Assembly: GCF_000577245.1 (NCBI RefSeq)
Contig: NZ_CBYO010000014.1
Location: 124,001 to 188,000 of the forward strand
DNA from: Paucisalibacillus algeriensis
Lineage (GTDB): Bacteria; Bacillota; Bacilli; Bacillales; Amphibacillaceae
Direction: 5' to 3'
Length of the DNA stretch: 64,000 bases
Positions 1 through 8,362 of this stretch are shown here, one piece after another; positions within the stretch are counted from its first letter, which is position 1, and each line of letters begins with the position of its first letter. Under the pieces are notes generated by a model that saw only the letters and a program-made list of their open reading frames with translations, was not told where the DNA came from and did not search any database. A program made the translations under genes and the position numbers.

Positions 1-57
1 TACATAGATTGTTGCGTGTGTTTTCATATGATCCATTGCAAGAGTTCGTTTATTCAT
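1..57 (-). CDS. spoIIM: Probable start of stage II sporulation protein M (partial)
   Basis: Only the first 19 codons are inside the window; the gene runs off the left edge on the minus strand. The start ATG at 57 has a GGAGG ribosome binding site about 6 nt upstream. The visible peptide begins MNKRTLAMDHMKTHATIYV, a short polar N-terminus running into what could be the first membrane segment, as in SpoIIM, a membrane protein of the engulfment (DMP) machinery. The assignment rests mainly on position: in related Bacillaceae spoIIM lies downstream of nudF and yqxK. The fragment is too short to prove it. Confidence 0.5.
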   Translation of the reverse strand, partial: MNKRTLAMDHMKTHATIYV

Positions 58-154
58 AGGAATCCTCCATTCACTTATTGCCTATATTAAAAGTTATGAA
101 GAATCCCTATTAAAAATGCCTATCAAAACTATCTTTTAATAATTAATAATTCTG

Positions 155-1324
155 TCATGTTTTGGAAACACTACCATACTTGCCGCCTCCACCTGCTTGA
201 ATGGATAATTTACCTTCTCTCATAAGAATAATAGATTTTGCAATATTATCTGGAACAACATCTGCTAATTTTTCATAGGAAACATGGTGGATGATATTCA
301 TCTCTGTTTCAAAGTGCTCTAGCAATTTTTTAAATGTTTTTGGCCCTAATTTTGGTAAATACTCTAATGGAACTTGATATAGGTATGGTGGCCGACCCTC
401 GATCTCCCCTTTGAAGCTTCCAAGTTCATTAATTCGATCTGCCACACCCTTAACAATCTTTTTTGAACCACATTTCTCACAAACCAATGAATTAGGTTTC
501 ATGGCATGTAAACATTTATCACAAACTGTATTATGATATTTCCCAAGTTTGGGATTCATCCCATAGTTATGAACAATTTTCCTTCCTTTAACTAAATGAA
601 GCGCGTAGTTAAATTCCTTAAAGGAAGGTTCTTCCATGAGGATTTCTTGATACTCTCTTCCAATCTTGGCAAGTGAATGTGCATCGGAATTTGTTACAAA
701 CGTATACGAATGTAGTTCAGTAATTTGGTCTGCCATTGAAGTATCAGAACTTAACCCCAATTCAATTCCATCTATTAAATCTGGATCAAATACCTCTGCT
801 AAAGAATGCAGAACACCTTTCCCATATAGGCTCTTGTACGGTGTAAACACATGTGCAGGAATAAAGATTCCAGAAAGCTCTTTTACTTTGTATTGTAGTT
901 CCTTTGCAGAACCATAGTAGCGTTGCGAGCTTAAAGTGATATTTTTCATCCTGGTAACTAACCATTCTGAGAATTTTTCCATTTCCTTTAAACTAGGGAG
1001 AAAACAAAGCACATGGATTGGACCACGACAATTTTCATCATATACTTCAATTTCAGAACCTAAGATTAAAGTAACTTCTTCAAAGCGAATACCACCGTCG
1101 TCAAGTTCATAGGCTAACCCCTTGTTCATTAATTGCTTAAGTTCAAGCTGTACGGTTGGGGATTGACAATCAATAACACCAATTAATTTAATTCCTTTAT
1201 TACGGCTCGCTTCTATTAAAATATTGGTAATAGTTAAGTTTTTGGATGCTGTAATCTTGACTGGTTTATCAAAAATATCTCTTCCAATATGGATGTGCAT
1301 ATCAGCAAAAAAAGATTTCAACAT
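155..1324 (-). CDS. yqxK: Endonuclease Q family protein (YqxK-like)
   Basis: A 389-residue protein with an N-terminal PHP-type phosphoesterase domain, seen in the metal-binding start FADMHIHIG and later HVFTPYKSL and TNSDAHSLAKIG. Near residues 270-290 is a four-cysteine zinc ribbon (CDKCLHAM ... CEKCGSKK). The C-terminus has helix-hairpin-helix-like sequence (LPKLGPKTFKKLLEHF). This arrangement matches endonuclease Q, which in characterised archaeal and bacterial members cleaves DNA 5' of deaminated bases such as uracil and hypoxanthine. The gene starts 1 nt after the nudF stop, so the two are probably translated together. The family is clear; activity of this member is inferred. Confidence 0.85.
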   Translation of the reverse strand: MLKSFFADMHIHIGRDIFDKPVKITASKNLTITNILIEASRNKGIKLIGVIDCQSPTVQLELKQLMNKGLAYELDDGGIRFEEVTLILGSEIEVYDENCRGPIHVLCFLPSLKEMEKFSEWLVTRMKNITLSSQRYYGSAKELQYKVKELSGIFIPAHVFTPYKSLYGKGVLHSLAEVFDPDLIDGIELGLSSDTSMADQITELHSYTFVTNSDAHSLAKIGREYQEILMEEPSFKEFNYALHLVKGRKIVHNYGMNPKLGKYHNTVCDKCLHAMKPNSLVCEKCGSKKIVKGVADRINELGSFKGEIEGRPPYLYQVPLEYLPKLGPKTFKKLLEHFETEMNIIHHVSYEKLADVVPDNIAKSIILMREGKLSIQAGGGGKYGSVSKT

Positions 1325-1325
1325 T

Positions 1326-1871
1326 TTATAAAATCTCCTGCGTCTCTAAGTATAAAATGGCATAATTCGTTTTGGCGTCATGGATTCGTTGTTCTTCCAC
1401 ATATTGTTTCGCTTCTTCTAATGTTAATTCTAGGATTTCAACAAATTCATCCTCATCAAGAGCTGGAGGAAAATCTAGCTTTTCGAGTTCATTCGTTAAA
1501 TAGATAAGCATTAACTCATCAGCAAAGCCCGGTGAAGTATAAAAGGATGTAACCTTCGTTAGTTTTTTTGTCGTGTACCCAGTTTCTTCTTCCAATTCAC
1601 GAACTGCCGTTAATTCAGGACTTTCACCTGGTTCTAGCTTTCCAGCTGGTATCTCGATAATAGACTTTCCAAGTGGCTTACGGTATTGTTCAACCAGAAC
1701 GATCTTTTTATCTTTTGTAATTGGAATGATAGCAACCGCGCCTGGATGCTTAATTAGTTCACGTTTTGCTTCTTTACCATTCGGTAGCACAACATCATCT
1801 ACCTGTAGTTTAACAACATTACCGTCATATATCGTTTCCGTATGTATTGTTTTTTCTTCAAACTTTTTCAT
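1326..1871 (-). CDS. nudF: ADP-ribose pyrophosphatase (Nudix hydrolase)
   Basis: A 181-residue Nudix protein that hydrolyses ADP-ribose to AMP and ribose 5-phosphate. The Nudix box is complete: GKLEPGESPELTAVRELEEE followed by TGY, around residues 80-102, with the RELEEETG metal-binding core. Length and the VEQYRKPLGKSIIEIPAGK segment just before the box are typical of the bacterial ADPRase (NudF/YqkG) group. The start ATG is preceded by an AAAGGATG ribosome binding site. It is the first gene of a short minus-strand unit with yqxK. Confidence 0.93.
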   Translation of the reverse strand: MKKFEEKTIHTETIYDGNVVKLQVDDVVLPNGKEAKRELIKHPGAVAIIPITKDKKIVLVEQYRKPLGKSIIEIPAGKLEPGESPELTAVRELEEETGYTTKKLTKVTSFYTSPGFADELMLIYLTNELEKLDFPPALDEDEFVEILELTLEEAKQYVEEQRIHDAKTNYAILYLETQEIL

Positions 1872-2013
1872 TTATGTCATCCTTTAACTTTAATAATCTA
1901 CTGATACAGATAGCTTTATTTTAGCACATGCAATTGGGTAAGTTAATTTTTCCTGTCTTTTGATTTGGCATAAATGAGTAATTCAAATATGATTGGGAAA
2001 GGAGGTTGATTGT

Positions 2014-2925
2014 ATGAAGAAAAATAGACTTGGAAATTCAGATATAGAGATTTCAGTGTTAACACTTGGATGTATGTCACTTGGAACAGATAAAGAAAAC
2101 GCTAAAGAAATTATTAATTTGGCTTTAGATAGCGGTATTAATCATCTTGATACAGCTGACTTATACGAATTCGGATTGAATGAGGAAATCGTTGGTGAAG
2201 CAATCAAAGGGAAACGCAATCAAGTAATCTTAACTACAAAGGTGGGAAACCATTTTAATAAGGATACCAAGGAATGGTTCTGGAATCCTTCAAAAACTTA
2301 CATTCAATTTGAAGTAAAGGAAAGCTTACGTAGACTACAAACAGACTATATTGATTTTTACATGCTACATGGTGGAACTTTAGATGACCCCATTGATGAA
2401 ACAATTGAAGCGTTTGAAGAGTTAAAAAAAGAGGGTGTGATACGAGCCTATGGTATATCCTCTATCAGGCCGAATGTAATTCGAGAGTATGTAAAAAAGT
2501 CATCCATTGATGGTGTCATGACCCAATATAGTTTATTAGACCGAAGACCTGAGGAAGAAACATTAGATTTACTATACAAACATAATATAAGTGTACTTGC
2601 TCGTGGACCGCTTGCTAAAGGTTTATTAAGTAATAATGCTAAAGAACAAATTGAAAAGAAAGGAAGAGACGGATTTTTAGATTATACATTTAAAGAGCTT
2701 CAAGAAACACATCAAAAGCTATCATCAATATCAGATAATCTAAATGAATTATCTTTACAATATGTATTAAAACATCCTGCTGTGGCAAGTGCTGTTTTTG
2801 GTGCAAGTTCGATTGAACAAGTAAAAGAAAATACGTTGTTTGATGTAGAGAAAAGTCTTTCAGATACATTATATAATCAATTGAAATCAGTAACAAAAGC
2901 CAATAAATATATTCAACATAGATAA
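2014..2925 (+). CDS. Aldo/keto reductase
   Basis: An NAD(P)H-dependent oxidoreductase of the aldo/keto reductase superfamily, most like B. subtilis YqkF. The tetrad is visible: Asp and Tyr in LDTADLYEFG, Lys in LTTKVGN, His in YMLHGGTLDD. The cofactor-binding end (HPAVASAVFGASSIEQVKEN) is also present. A longer reading frame begins at 1993, but ATG 2014 has a strong GGAAAGGAGGT ribosome binding site 7 nt upstream and gives the usual start MKKNRLGNSDIEIS, so that start is chosen (303 residues). It is a single gene transcribed divergently from nudF. The natural substrate is unknown. Confidence 0.88.
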   Translation: MKKNRLGNSDIEISVLTLGCMSLGTDKENAKEIINLALDSGINHLDTADLYEFGLNEEIVGEAIKGKRNQVILTTKVGNHFNKDTKEWFWNPSKTYIQFEVKESLRRLQTDYIDFYMLHGGTLDDPIDETIEAFEELKKEGVIRAYGISSIRPNVIREYVKKSSIDGVMTQYSLLDRRPEEETLDLLYKHNISVLARGPLAKGLLSNNAKEQIEKKGRDGFLDYTFKELQETHQKLSSISDNLNELSLQYVLKHPAVASAVFGASSIEQVKENTLFDVEKSLSDTLYNQLKSVTKANKYIQHR

Positions 2926-3264
2926 ACAAAAGGGGTGTGGACACAATAATATTACTATTTTAAAGATGAACAATTTATCGCTTAATTAGGTTTTGCAAGG
3001 CCCTTTGAAAGAGAGCCTGTATTCTCTAGTGGGGTGTATTTACTGTCGAGAAATTCCTTGGAAATTGGGAATAGGACTGCGGTTCTCGCCCCAGTAAAAG
3101 CATTTGTCCCGCTAAAGGAAAGGCGTGGGTGAGACCCCTTATGAAGTCAGTATGAGGAGGCCCACCAGCCGTTCAAGCTGCTGCGAAGTATATTTCCGAA
3201 ACCAATATTAGCACTAAATTTTTTTATTAGTTTATCATATAGTTTTGTCCTAGCCTCTTACCCT
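2926..3264. repeat. Intergenic region with a decayed GC-richer element (family 1, copy A)
   Basis: No gene is seen in this 339-base gap. From about 3060 to 3175 the sequence is richer in G and C than its surroundings and aligns with a second copy in the opposite orientation at 35945-36060. The best-kept part is tgaggaggcccaccagccg near 3152-3171, opposite ggtgaggaggctcaacaacc in the reverse complement of the other copy. The block resembles GC-richer elements often found between Bacillaceae genes (recollection, not tested). No reading frame is present, so it looks like a non-coding degenerate repeat. Confidence 0.6.
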
Positions 3265-3585
3265 TCAATCCATAAGGTTTGTAGTTGAAATAAATGGATT
3301 TAATATCCCCTCTGGACTGGATAAACGAAATGTTCCACCCACAAAATCTAGCTTCATATTTTCAGCAAAAAAGACTGATTGCATTTTATTCACAATAGTA
3401 GGCATTGCATGTGTCTCCACTTCTATATGACTATCATCTTTATGATCCACTAACCCAATCGTTGGTACACCATTAACACCACAACCACATCCAACCGTGT
3501 CATAGTGAAGCAAAAGATAGTGATGATTTCGTGTATTAAATTCTTGTATCTTACTAATTGCCTTTTCCGTAATAGTTAATTTCAT
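3265..3585 (-). CDS. yqkB: YqkB-like HesB/IscA-family protein
   Basis: A 106-residue protein of the Fe-S cluster biosynthesis domain superfamily (HesB/IscA fold). It shares the GCGCGVNGVPTIGL segment and overall length with B. subtilis YqkB. True A-type Fe-S carriers have a CGCG pair near the C-terminus; here the cysteines lie only in the central GCGCG motif and the C-terminal cysteines are missing, so a cluster-carrier role is not supported by sequence. The gene stands alone on the minus strand, 18 bases after the end of the SDR gene. Function unknown. Confidence 0.8.
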   Translation of the reverse strand: MKLTITEKAISKIQEFNTRNHHYLLLHYDTVGCGCGVNGVPTIGLVDHKDDSHIEVETHAMPTIVNKMQSVFFAENMKLDFVGGTFRLSSPEGILNPFISTTNLMD

Positions 3586-3603
3586 ATTGCTTCCCCTATG
3601 CTG

Positions 3604-4398
3604 TTATTTTTTATTAAATTGTTTTTTTAATACTTTTTCCATCATACCAGGGAAGAGTTGATAAAATCTACTCCCAATATCCATCCACATCGGCATGTTT
3701 ATTTCTCGCTTCCTAGTAAATAAGTTCTCACCGATTTTTAATGCTACCTTCTCCGGATCCAGCATATATTTTGCTACACTTTTTTGGTAGTTACCATCTG
3801 GATCAGCATGAGAAAAGAAATTTGTTTTAACTGGCCCTAAGTTAACTGCAGTAACATTTATATGATAATCTGCCAACTCTTGTCGTAACGCATTGGTAAA
3901 ACCAAGAATTGCGTGTTTTGTTGAAGCGTAAACTGCCGATTTTGGTGTTGATATTTTTCCTGCCTGTGATGCTATATTTACGATATGACCTTCATTATTG
4001 GCTTTAAAATGCGGTATAAAGAGCTTTGTCATACGAATTACTGCCAGTACATTTAATCGAAACATCAGCTCAACATCATTCCATTTTGTATGCTCCACAT
4101 ATTGAAAAATACCCGTACCTGCATTATTAACAAGGGCGTGAATAACATGATGTTCACGAATTACTGAAGCAATGACCTCATTCATTTCTTCATCATCTGT
4201 AAGGTCTACTTTATAGTAAAACGCTCTAATATTATATTCCTCTTTTATTTGTTGCTGTAATTGTCTAAGTTTGTCTAGTGAACGAGCTAGCATGATTGGA
4301 GTTCCTCCATTTGCTGCGATTCTTCTTACCAGCATTTCACCAATTCCGCTTGAAGCACCTGTAACGACAACCTTTTTCCCTTGATAATTAATTTGCAT
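3604..4398 (-). CDS. yqjQ: Short-chain dehydrogenase/reductase (YqjQ-like)
   Basis: A classical SDR. It has the Rossmann glycine motif TGASSGIGE near the N-terminus, the NNAG motif (LVNNAGTGIF), the active-site Ser followed by YASTK (Tyr-x-x-x-Lys), and a hydrophobic-basic C-terminal tail. The open frame extends to 4416, but ATG 4398 gives the normal SDR start MQINYQGKKVVVTG and has a GGAG about 11 nt upstream; the upstream ATG has GAGG touching it. The 5' end overlaps the last codons of the yqjP-like gene by about 11 bases, so translation is probably coupled. The substrate cannot be read from sequence. Confidence 0.85.
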   Translation of the reverse strand: MQINYQGKKVVVTGASSGIGEMLVRRIAANGGTPIMLARSLDKLRQLQQQIKEEYNIRAFYYKVDLTDDEEMNEVIASVIREHHVIHALVNNAGTGIFQYVEHTKWNDVELMFRLNVLAVIRMTKLFIPHFKANNEGHIVNIASQAGKISTPKSAVYASTKHAILGFTNALRQELADYHINVTAVNLGPVKTNFFSHADPDGNYQKSVAKYMLDPEKVALKIGENLFTRKREINMPMWMDIGSRFYQLFPGMMEKVLKKQFNKK

Positions 4399-5347
4399 GG
4401 TAGAATAGTACTCCATCCTCGATTGTTTTTGTAACCAATCCGATATCCTCTAAATAATCTAATTGCCCTATTATTTCTGACATAGTTAAATCAATTTGTG
4501 TTTCATATTGCCTTGGAAAAATCTGTTCACATAACTGAAAAGGAGTTTGAGCATATTCCTTTAATAACCCAAGAACTTTATTGGCACGACTTTCTTGTTT
4601 GGCGAACCGCTGAGGAATTATCTCTTTAACATTAGAAAATATTTCACCATGTCCCGGTAAAACTATATTTATATCTAATGAAAAACATTTTTCTAAATTA
4701 GCTCGATATTGTAATAACGGCTTTGGTCGTTCCTTCTCCCCTATTTTTGGAGGTTCCATAATAGGATTTGGACTAATATGCTGCAAAAGATGATCTCCAC
4801 CAATAAAAGTGCCGTCTTCCCCTAGAAATGATAGGTGGCTTTGGGCGTGTCCTTTAGTCTCAATCACCTTAAATTCAGGATGTCCAGGTAGATAATCACC
4901 TTCGTCAATTCGAATAGTTAGCCTTCCCTTTCCAGCCCAATCCAGTTGAGCTCTTAACTTACCTAAATATGATCGAAAGTGACGCGGGACGCCATTTATA
5001 TCGAAGTAGTCATAATAAAAATCCTCGAAATGATTAAAATAGTCATCATCCCTTGTGAGCCAAGGATTCACATTTTCGTGTCCTACAATATTCTGTGCTT
5101 GTTCAAACCTATCTATTAAACCAGTATGGTCAGGATGATGATGAGTTAAAATAACCTGTTCAATCTCGTTAGGCTTATATCCAACTTCCTTTAACTGGGC
5201 AACCAATGCATCCCATGCCGCTTCTGTTCGAACACCAGCATCAACTAAAGAAAGAGTGTCCCCCTTTAAAAGATATATATGTGTATCTCCTACTGCAAAA
5301 GGCGTTGGAACTGTGAGCTGATGTATAAACTTTTTAGCCACCATCAT
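4388..5347 (-). CDS. yqjP: Metallo-beta-lactamase-fold hydrolase (YqjP-like)
   Basis: A 319-residue MBL-fold hydrolase. The zinc motif HxHxDH appears as LTHHHPDHTG around residue 70, followed by TKGHAQSHLSF, the metal-bridging Asp in FIGGDHLL, and the final His in VLPGHGEIF. The last ~70 residues form a winged-helix-like extension typical of the YqjP/LACTB2 subgroup. It pairs with the overlapping SDR gene downstream as in B. subtilis yqjP-yqjQ. RBS GAGGGGAATAAG precedes two tandem ATG codons, so the start is uncertain by one codon. Members of the fold cleave varied ester or phosphodiester substrates; the one here is unknown. Confidence 0.88.
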   Translation of the reverse strand: MMVAKKFIHQLTVPTPFAVGDTHIYLLKGDTLSLVDAGVRTEAAWDALVAQLKEVGYKPNEIEQVILTHHHPDHTGLIDRFEQAQNIVGHENVNPWLTRDDDYFNHFEDFYYDYFDINGVPRHFRSYLGKLRAQLDWAGKGRLTIRIDEGDYLPGHPEFKVIETKGHAQSHLSFLGEDGTFIGGDHLLQHISPNPIMEPPKIGEKERPKPLLQYRANLEKCFSLDINIVLPGHGEIFSNVKEIIPQRFAKQESRANKVLGLLKEYAQTPFQLCEQIFPRQYETQIDLTMSEIIGQLDYLEDIGLVTKTIEDGVLFYHAN

Positions 5348-5523
5348 CTTATTCCCCTCGATTCTTAGAAAATTAATTATGTTAAAGTTATTAAATGTAC
5401 AATTAAAAAGTTAATTATTTAGTACAATTTAAGCGTCAGACACTACAGAAAGTATCGTATCTTCTTGCCAAGGAACCACTAAATAAACCACGAAACTGAA
5501 TTGCGATTCATTCACTTATTTTC

Positions 5524-5539
5524 ATTTTAACGTTAAAAT
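5524..5539. promoter_or_regulatory. 16-bp perfect palindrome, candidate operator (copy 1)
   Basis: The sequence ATTTTAACGTTAAAAT is a perfect 16-bp palindrome in the divergent region between the yqjP-like gene (minus) and the phosphodiesterase operon (plus). The identical 16-mer occurs at 17438-17453, again between divergent genes. Its position, about 100 bases upstream of the plus operon, fits an operator for a dimeric regulator. The regulator is not identified. The rest of this gap (5348-5639) shows no other feature. Confidence 0.5.
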
Positions 5540-5639
5540 AAAGAGAAGTCACTTATGAAAACTTAAAGATTATTTCCACCTGTGTATTTGTTGACTTTCC
5601 CACTCTTTTCAAACAAAATCAATGCTAGAGGTGAATGAT

Positions 5640-6386
5640 TTGATAACAAAAATAATTGCCCACCGTGGAGCTAGCAAGCTAGCACCTGAAAATACGATGT
5701 ATGCATTTGAACTGGGTTATAAACTTGGAGCAGAAGGTATAGAGACTGATGTCCAATTAACAAAGGATAATATCCCGGTGTTAATCCATGACGAAACAGT
5801 CAAACGAACAACAAGTGGCACTGGTTATGTAAAGGATTATACGTATGAAGAGCTTAGTAAATTAGATGCTGGGTCTTGGTTTTCTCCAGAATTTCGTAAT
5901 GCAAGAATAATAACGCTTGAGGAATTTTTAGTTTGGATAAAGCCAAAAGATCTTTACATTAATATTGAATTAAAAAATAATAAAATTGACTATAAAAACT
6001 TAGAGTCAATAGTTTACAACATGCTAAAGACCCATCGTTTACTCGAACGGACAACATTATCAACATTCAATCCGAATAGTGTAAAAAGATTGGTAACGTA
6101 CCAGAATAATATTGAAATTGCTTTTCTTACATCGAAAAAATACCCTAACTTAGTGGAATATGCAAGGAAGTTAGGAGCAAATGCACTTCATGTAAAATAT
6201 CGATTAGTAAATCAGCAACTCATGGAACAAGCATATGAAAAAAACATGCCCGTACGTGTTTATACAGTAAATAAATACAAACCTATGATGCATTGCTTTA
6301 ACCAAGGTTGTGATGGTATTTTTACCGATGTTCCGTATAAGGCACTGACTTTTCGAAAAGTATTTCAGTATAAAAAAAAATTATAA
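5640..6386 (+). CDS. Glycerophosphodiester phosphodiesterase (YqiK/UgpQ-like)
   Basis: A 248-residue cytosolic GDPD-family enzyme that hydrolyses glycerophosphodiesters to glycerol 3-phosphate and an alcohol. The N-terminal HRGASKLAPENT motif, the ETDVQLTKDNIPVLIHDE metal-binding segment and the C-terminal VYTVNKYKPM and DGIFTDVP motifs are all present. An ATG frame opens at 5622, but TTG 5640 has an AGAGGTG ribosome binding site at normal spacing and gives the family start MITKIIAHRGAS, so the TTG is preferred. It is the first gene of a plus-strand run with namA, rnz and an aldehyde dehydrogenase. The palindrome at 5524 lies upstream. Confidence 0.88.
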   Translation: MITKIIAHRGASKLAPENTMYAFELGYKLGAEGIETDVQLTKDNIPVLIHDETVKRTTSGTGYVKDYTYEELSKLDAGSWFSPEFRNARIITLEEFLVWIKPKDLYINIELKNNKIDYKNLESIVYNMLKTHRLLERTTLSTFNPNSVKRLVTYQNNIEIAFLTSKKYPNLVEYARKLGANALHVKYRLVNQQLMEQAYEKNMPVRVYTVNKYKPMMHCFNQGCDGIFTDVPYKALTFRKVFQYKKKL

Positions 6387-6401
6387 TTGGAGGACTTATA
6401 A

Positions 6402-7418
6402 ATGGCAAAATTATTCTCACCAATAACCTTTAAGGATATGACTCTAAAAAATCGAATCGTGATGTCTCCAATGTGTATGTATTCATCTGAAAAACAAGAT
6501 GGAAAATTGACACCGTTTCATATGACACATTATATCTCTCGCGCTGTCGGTGAAGTAGGATTAATCATTCTCGAAGCAACTGCAGTAGAGCAATCAGGAC
6601 GAATTTCGGCACAGGATTTGGGAATTTGGGAAGATGAACAGGTTCATGGCTATAAAAATCTTGTAGAACAAATTCGAGCTTATGGAGCGAAAACTGGTAT
6701 CCAGCTTGCCCATGCTGGAAGAAAAGCTCAAGATGAAGATATTACCTTTGCGCCTTCTCCTTTACCATTTAACGAAACATTCAAAATACCAACAGAACTA
6801 ACTACTTCTGGCATAAAAAGAATAGTAGAGGCTTTTGGAAATGGCGCAAGACGAGCCAAAAAGGCAGGATTTGATATGGTTGAGGTCCATGCTGCTCACG
6901 GTTATTTAATTAACCAGTTTTTATCACCTTTATCCAATCATCGTACTGACGCATACGGTGGAAATCGGGAAAATCGATTTCGTTTCCTTAGTGAAATAAC
7001 GGAGATTGTGAAAAAAGAGTTCAACGGCCCCGTTTTTGTTCGCATATCTGCTGATGAATATCATAAAGATGGAAATACAATTGACGATTTTCTTTTCTTC
7101 ACCTCTAAATTAAAAGATATGGACGTTGATTTGATTGATTGTAGTACTGGCGGAATTGTTCCGGCGAGAATAAATGTGTACCCTGGTTATCAAGTGAAAC
7201 AATGTGAAACAATCAAACGAGAGGCAAGTATTCCAACTGGTGCTGTTGGGTTAATTACAACAGGTATACAAGCAGAAGAAATCCTCCAAAATGACAGAGC
7301 TGACCTTATTTTTATTGGAAGATCATTATTAAGAAATCCATATTGGGCAAAACAGGCGGCAGATGAATTAGAATATCCATTAGATGCTCCAAAACAGTAT
7401 ACACGCGGATGGAGATAG
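6402..7418 (+). CDS. namA: NADPH dehydrogenase, Old Yellow Enzyme family
   Basis: A 338-residue FMN-dependent ene-reductase, the same length as B. subtilis YqjM/NamA. The YqjM-class signature is present: Cys25 and Tyr27 in [10 protein letters not shown], which tune FMN and bind substrate, the [14 protein letters not shown] pair of histidines for substrate binding, and the C-terminal Arg in YTRGWR that reaches a neighbouring subunit. The enzyme reduces activated C=C bonds of electrophiles such as unsaturated carbonyls and nitro compounds. It starts 15 nt after the phosphodiesterase gene with GGAGG upstream. Membership of the same operon as an aldehyde dehydrogenase suggests carbonyl-stress detoxification (inference). 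Confidence 0.95.
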   Translation: MAKLFSPITFKDMTLKNRIVMSPMCMYSSEKQDGKLTPFHMTHYISRAVGEVGLIILEATAVEQSGRISAQDLGIWEDEQVHGYKNLVEQIRAYGAKTGIQLAHAGRKAQDEDITFAPSPLPFNETFKIPTELTTSGIKRIVEAFGNGARRAKKAGFDMVEVHAAHGYLINQFLSPLSNHRTDAYGGNRENRFRFLSEITEIVKKEFNGPVFVRISADEYHKDGNTIDDFLFFTSKLKDMDVDLIDCSTGGIVPARINVYPGYQVKQCETIKREASIPTGAVGLITTGIQAEEILQNDRADLIFIGRSLLRNPYWAKQAADELEYPLDAPKQYTRGWR

Positions 7419-7428
7419 GAGGTATAAC

Positions 7429-8352
7429 ATGGAGTTATTATTTCTTGGTACAGGCTCAGGTATACCTTCTAAAGAGAGAAATGTCTCTAGCTTAGCACTA
7501 ATGCTGCTTCAGGAGACAAATAGTATATGGTTATTTGATTGTGGTGAAGCAACACAGCATCAAATCTTACACACCTCCATAAAGCCACGAAAAATCAATA
7601 AAATTTTTATTACCCATATGCATGGTGATCATATCTATGGGTTACCTGGATTATTAAGCTCACGTTCATTTCAAGGGGGCGAGGAGGAAATGGTGATTTA
7701 TGGTCCTAAAGGCATAGAGGAATTTGTACAAACAAGTTTAAAGCTTAGCGGAACACATATAACCTATCCCCTCACATTCGTTATTATTAAAGAAGGAAAA
7801 ATATTAGAAGATGAGCATTTTATCGTATATTGCAAAAAATTAGTACATGGTATGCCTAGTTATGGCTTCCGGATTGAAGAAAAAAATAAGCCCGGAGAAT
7901 TGCAGGTTGATAAGTTAAAGGCTATCGGAATTCATCCCGGCCCCATTTATCGCGAAATAAAAGAAAATCAGGTTACCATATTAGAAGATGGACGGGAAAT
8001 TCATCGCCATGATTATTTAGGAGCAGAAAAAATTGGAAGGCAACTCGTTATTCTAGGTGACACAAAGTCAACCGAACAAAATCAAGATTTTGTTAAAAAT
8101 GCTGATTTACTTGTTCATGAAGCCACTTTTGATAAGAATAAAGTAGACTTAGCCAAGGAATATTATCACTCAACAACAGAACAAGCAGCCAATTTAGCTA
8201 AGTCCGGAAACGTGAAGCGGTTAATATTAAATCACATTTCATCCCGATACCAGCAACATGAAATAGAGGAACTATTACAGGAAACACAAGCAATCTTTCC
8301 AAATACGGAGATAGCAAGTGACTTTTATCAAGTAAGTATCCCTTCCAACTAA
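7429..8352 (+). CDS. rnz: Ribonuclease Z (tRNA 3' endonuclease)
   Basis: A 307-residue tRNase Z of the MBL fold, which cuts the 3' trailer of tRNA precursors lacking an encoded CCA. It has the histidine motif ITHMHGDHIYGLPG, the flexible-arm region near residues 150-190, the bridging Asp in LVILGDTKS and the late EATF and LNHISSRY motifs. The open frame begins at 7384 inside namA, but ATG 7429 with ATAGGAGGT just upstream gives the family start MELLFLGTGSGIPS and the standard length. It begins 10 nt after namA. In B. subtilis the orthologue is yqjK. Confidence 0.95.
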   Translation: MELLFLGTGSGIPSKERNVSSLALMLLQETNSIWLFDCGEATQHQILHTSIKPRKINKIFITHMHGDHIYGLPGLLSSRSFQGGEEEMVIYGPKGIEEFVQTSLKLSGTHITYPLTFVIIKEGKILEDEHFIVYCKKLVHGMPSYGFRIEEKNKPGELQVDKLKAIGIHPGPIYREIKENQVTILEDGREIHRHDYLGAEKIGRQLVILGDTKSTEQNQDFVKNADLLVHEATFDKNKVDLAKEYYHSTTEQAANLAKSGNVKRLILNHISSRYQQHEIEELLQETQAIFPNTEIASDFYQVSIPSN

Positions 8353-8362
8353 AAGGAGTGGT

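Noticed and set aside
666-917. Plus-strand frame of 83 codons inside the YqxK gene, and many similar opposite-strand frames
   Set aside because: They lie wholly within well-supported genes, lack ribosome binding sites and have no family features; they mirror codon use of the real gene.
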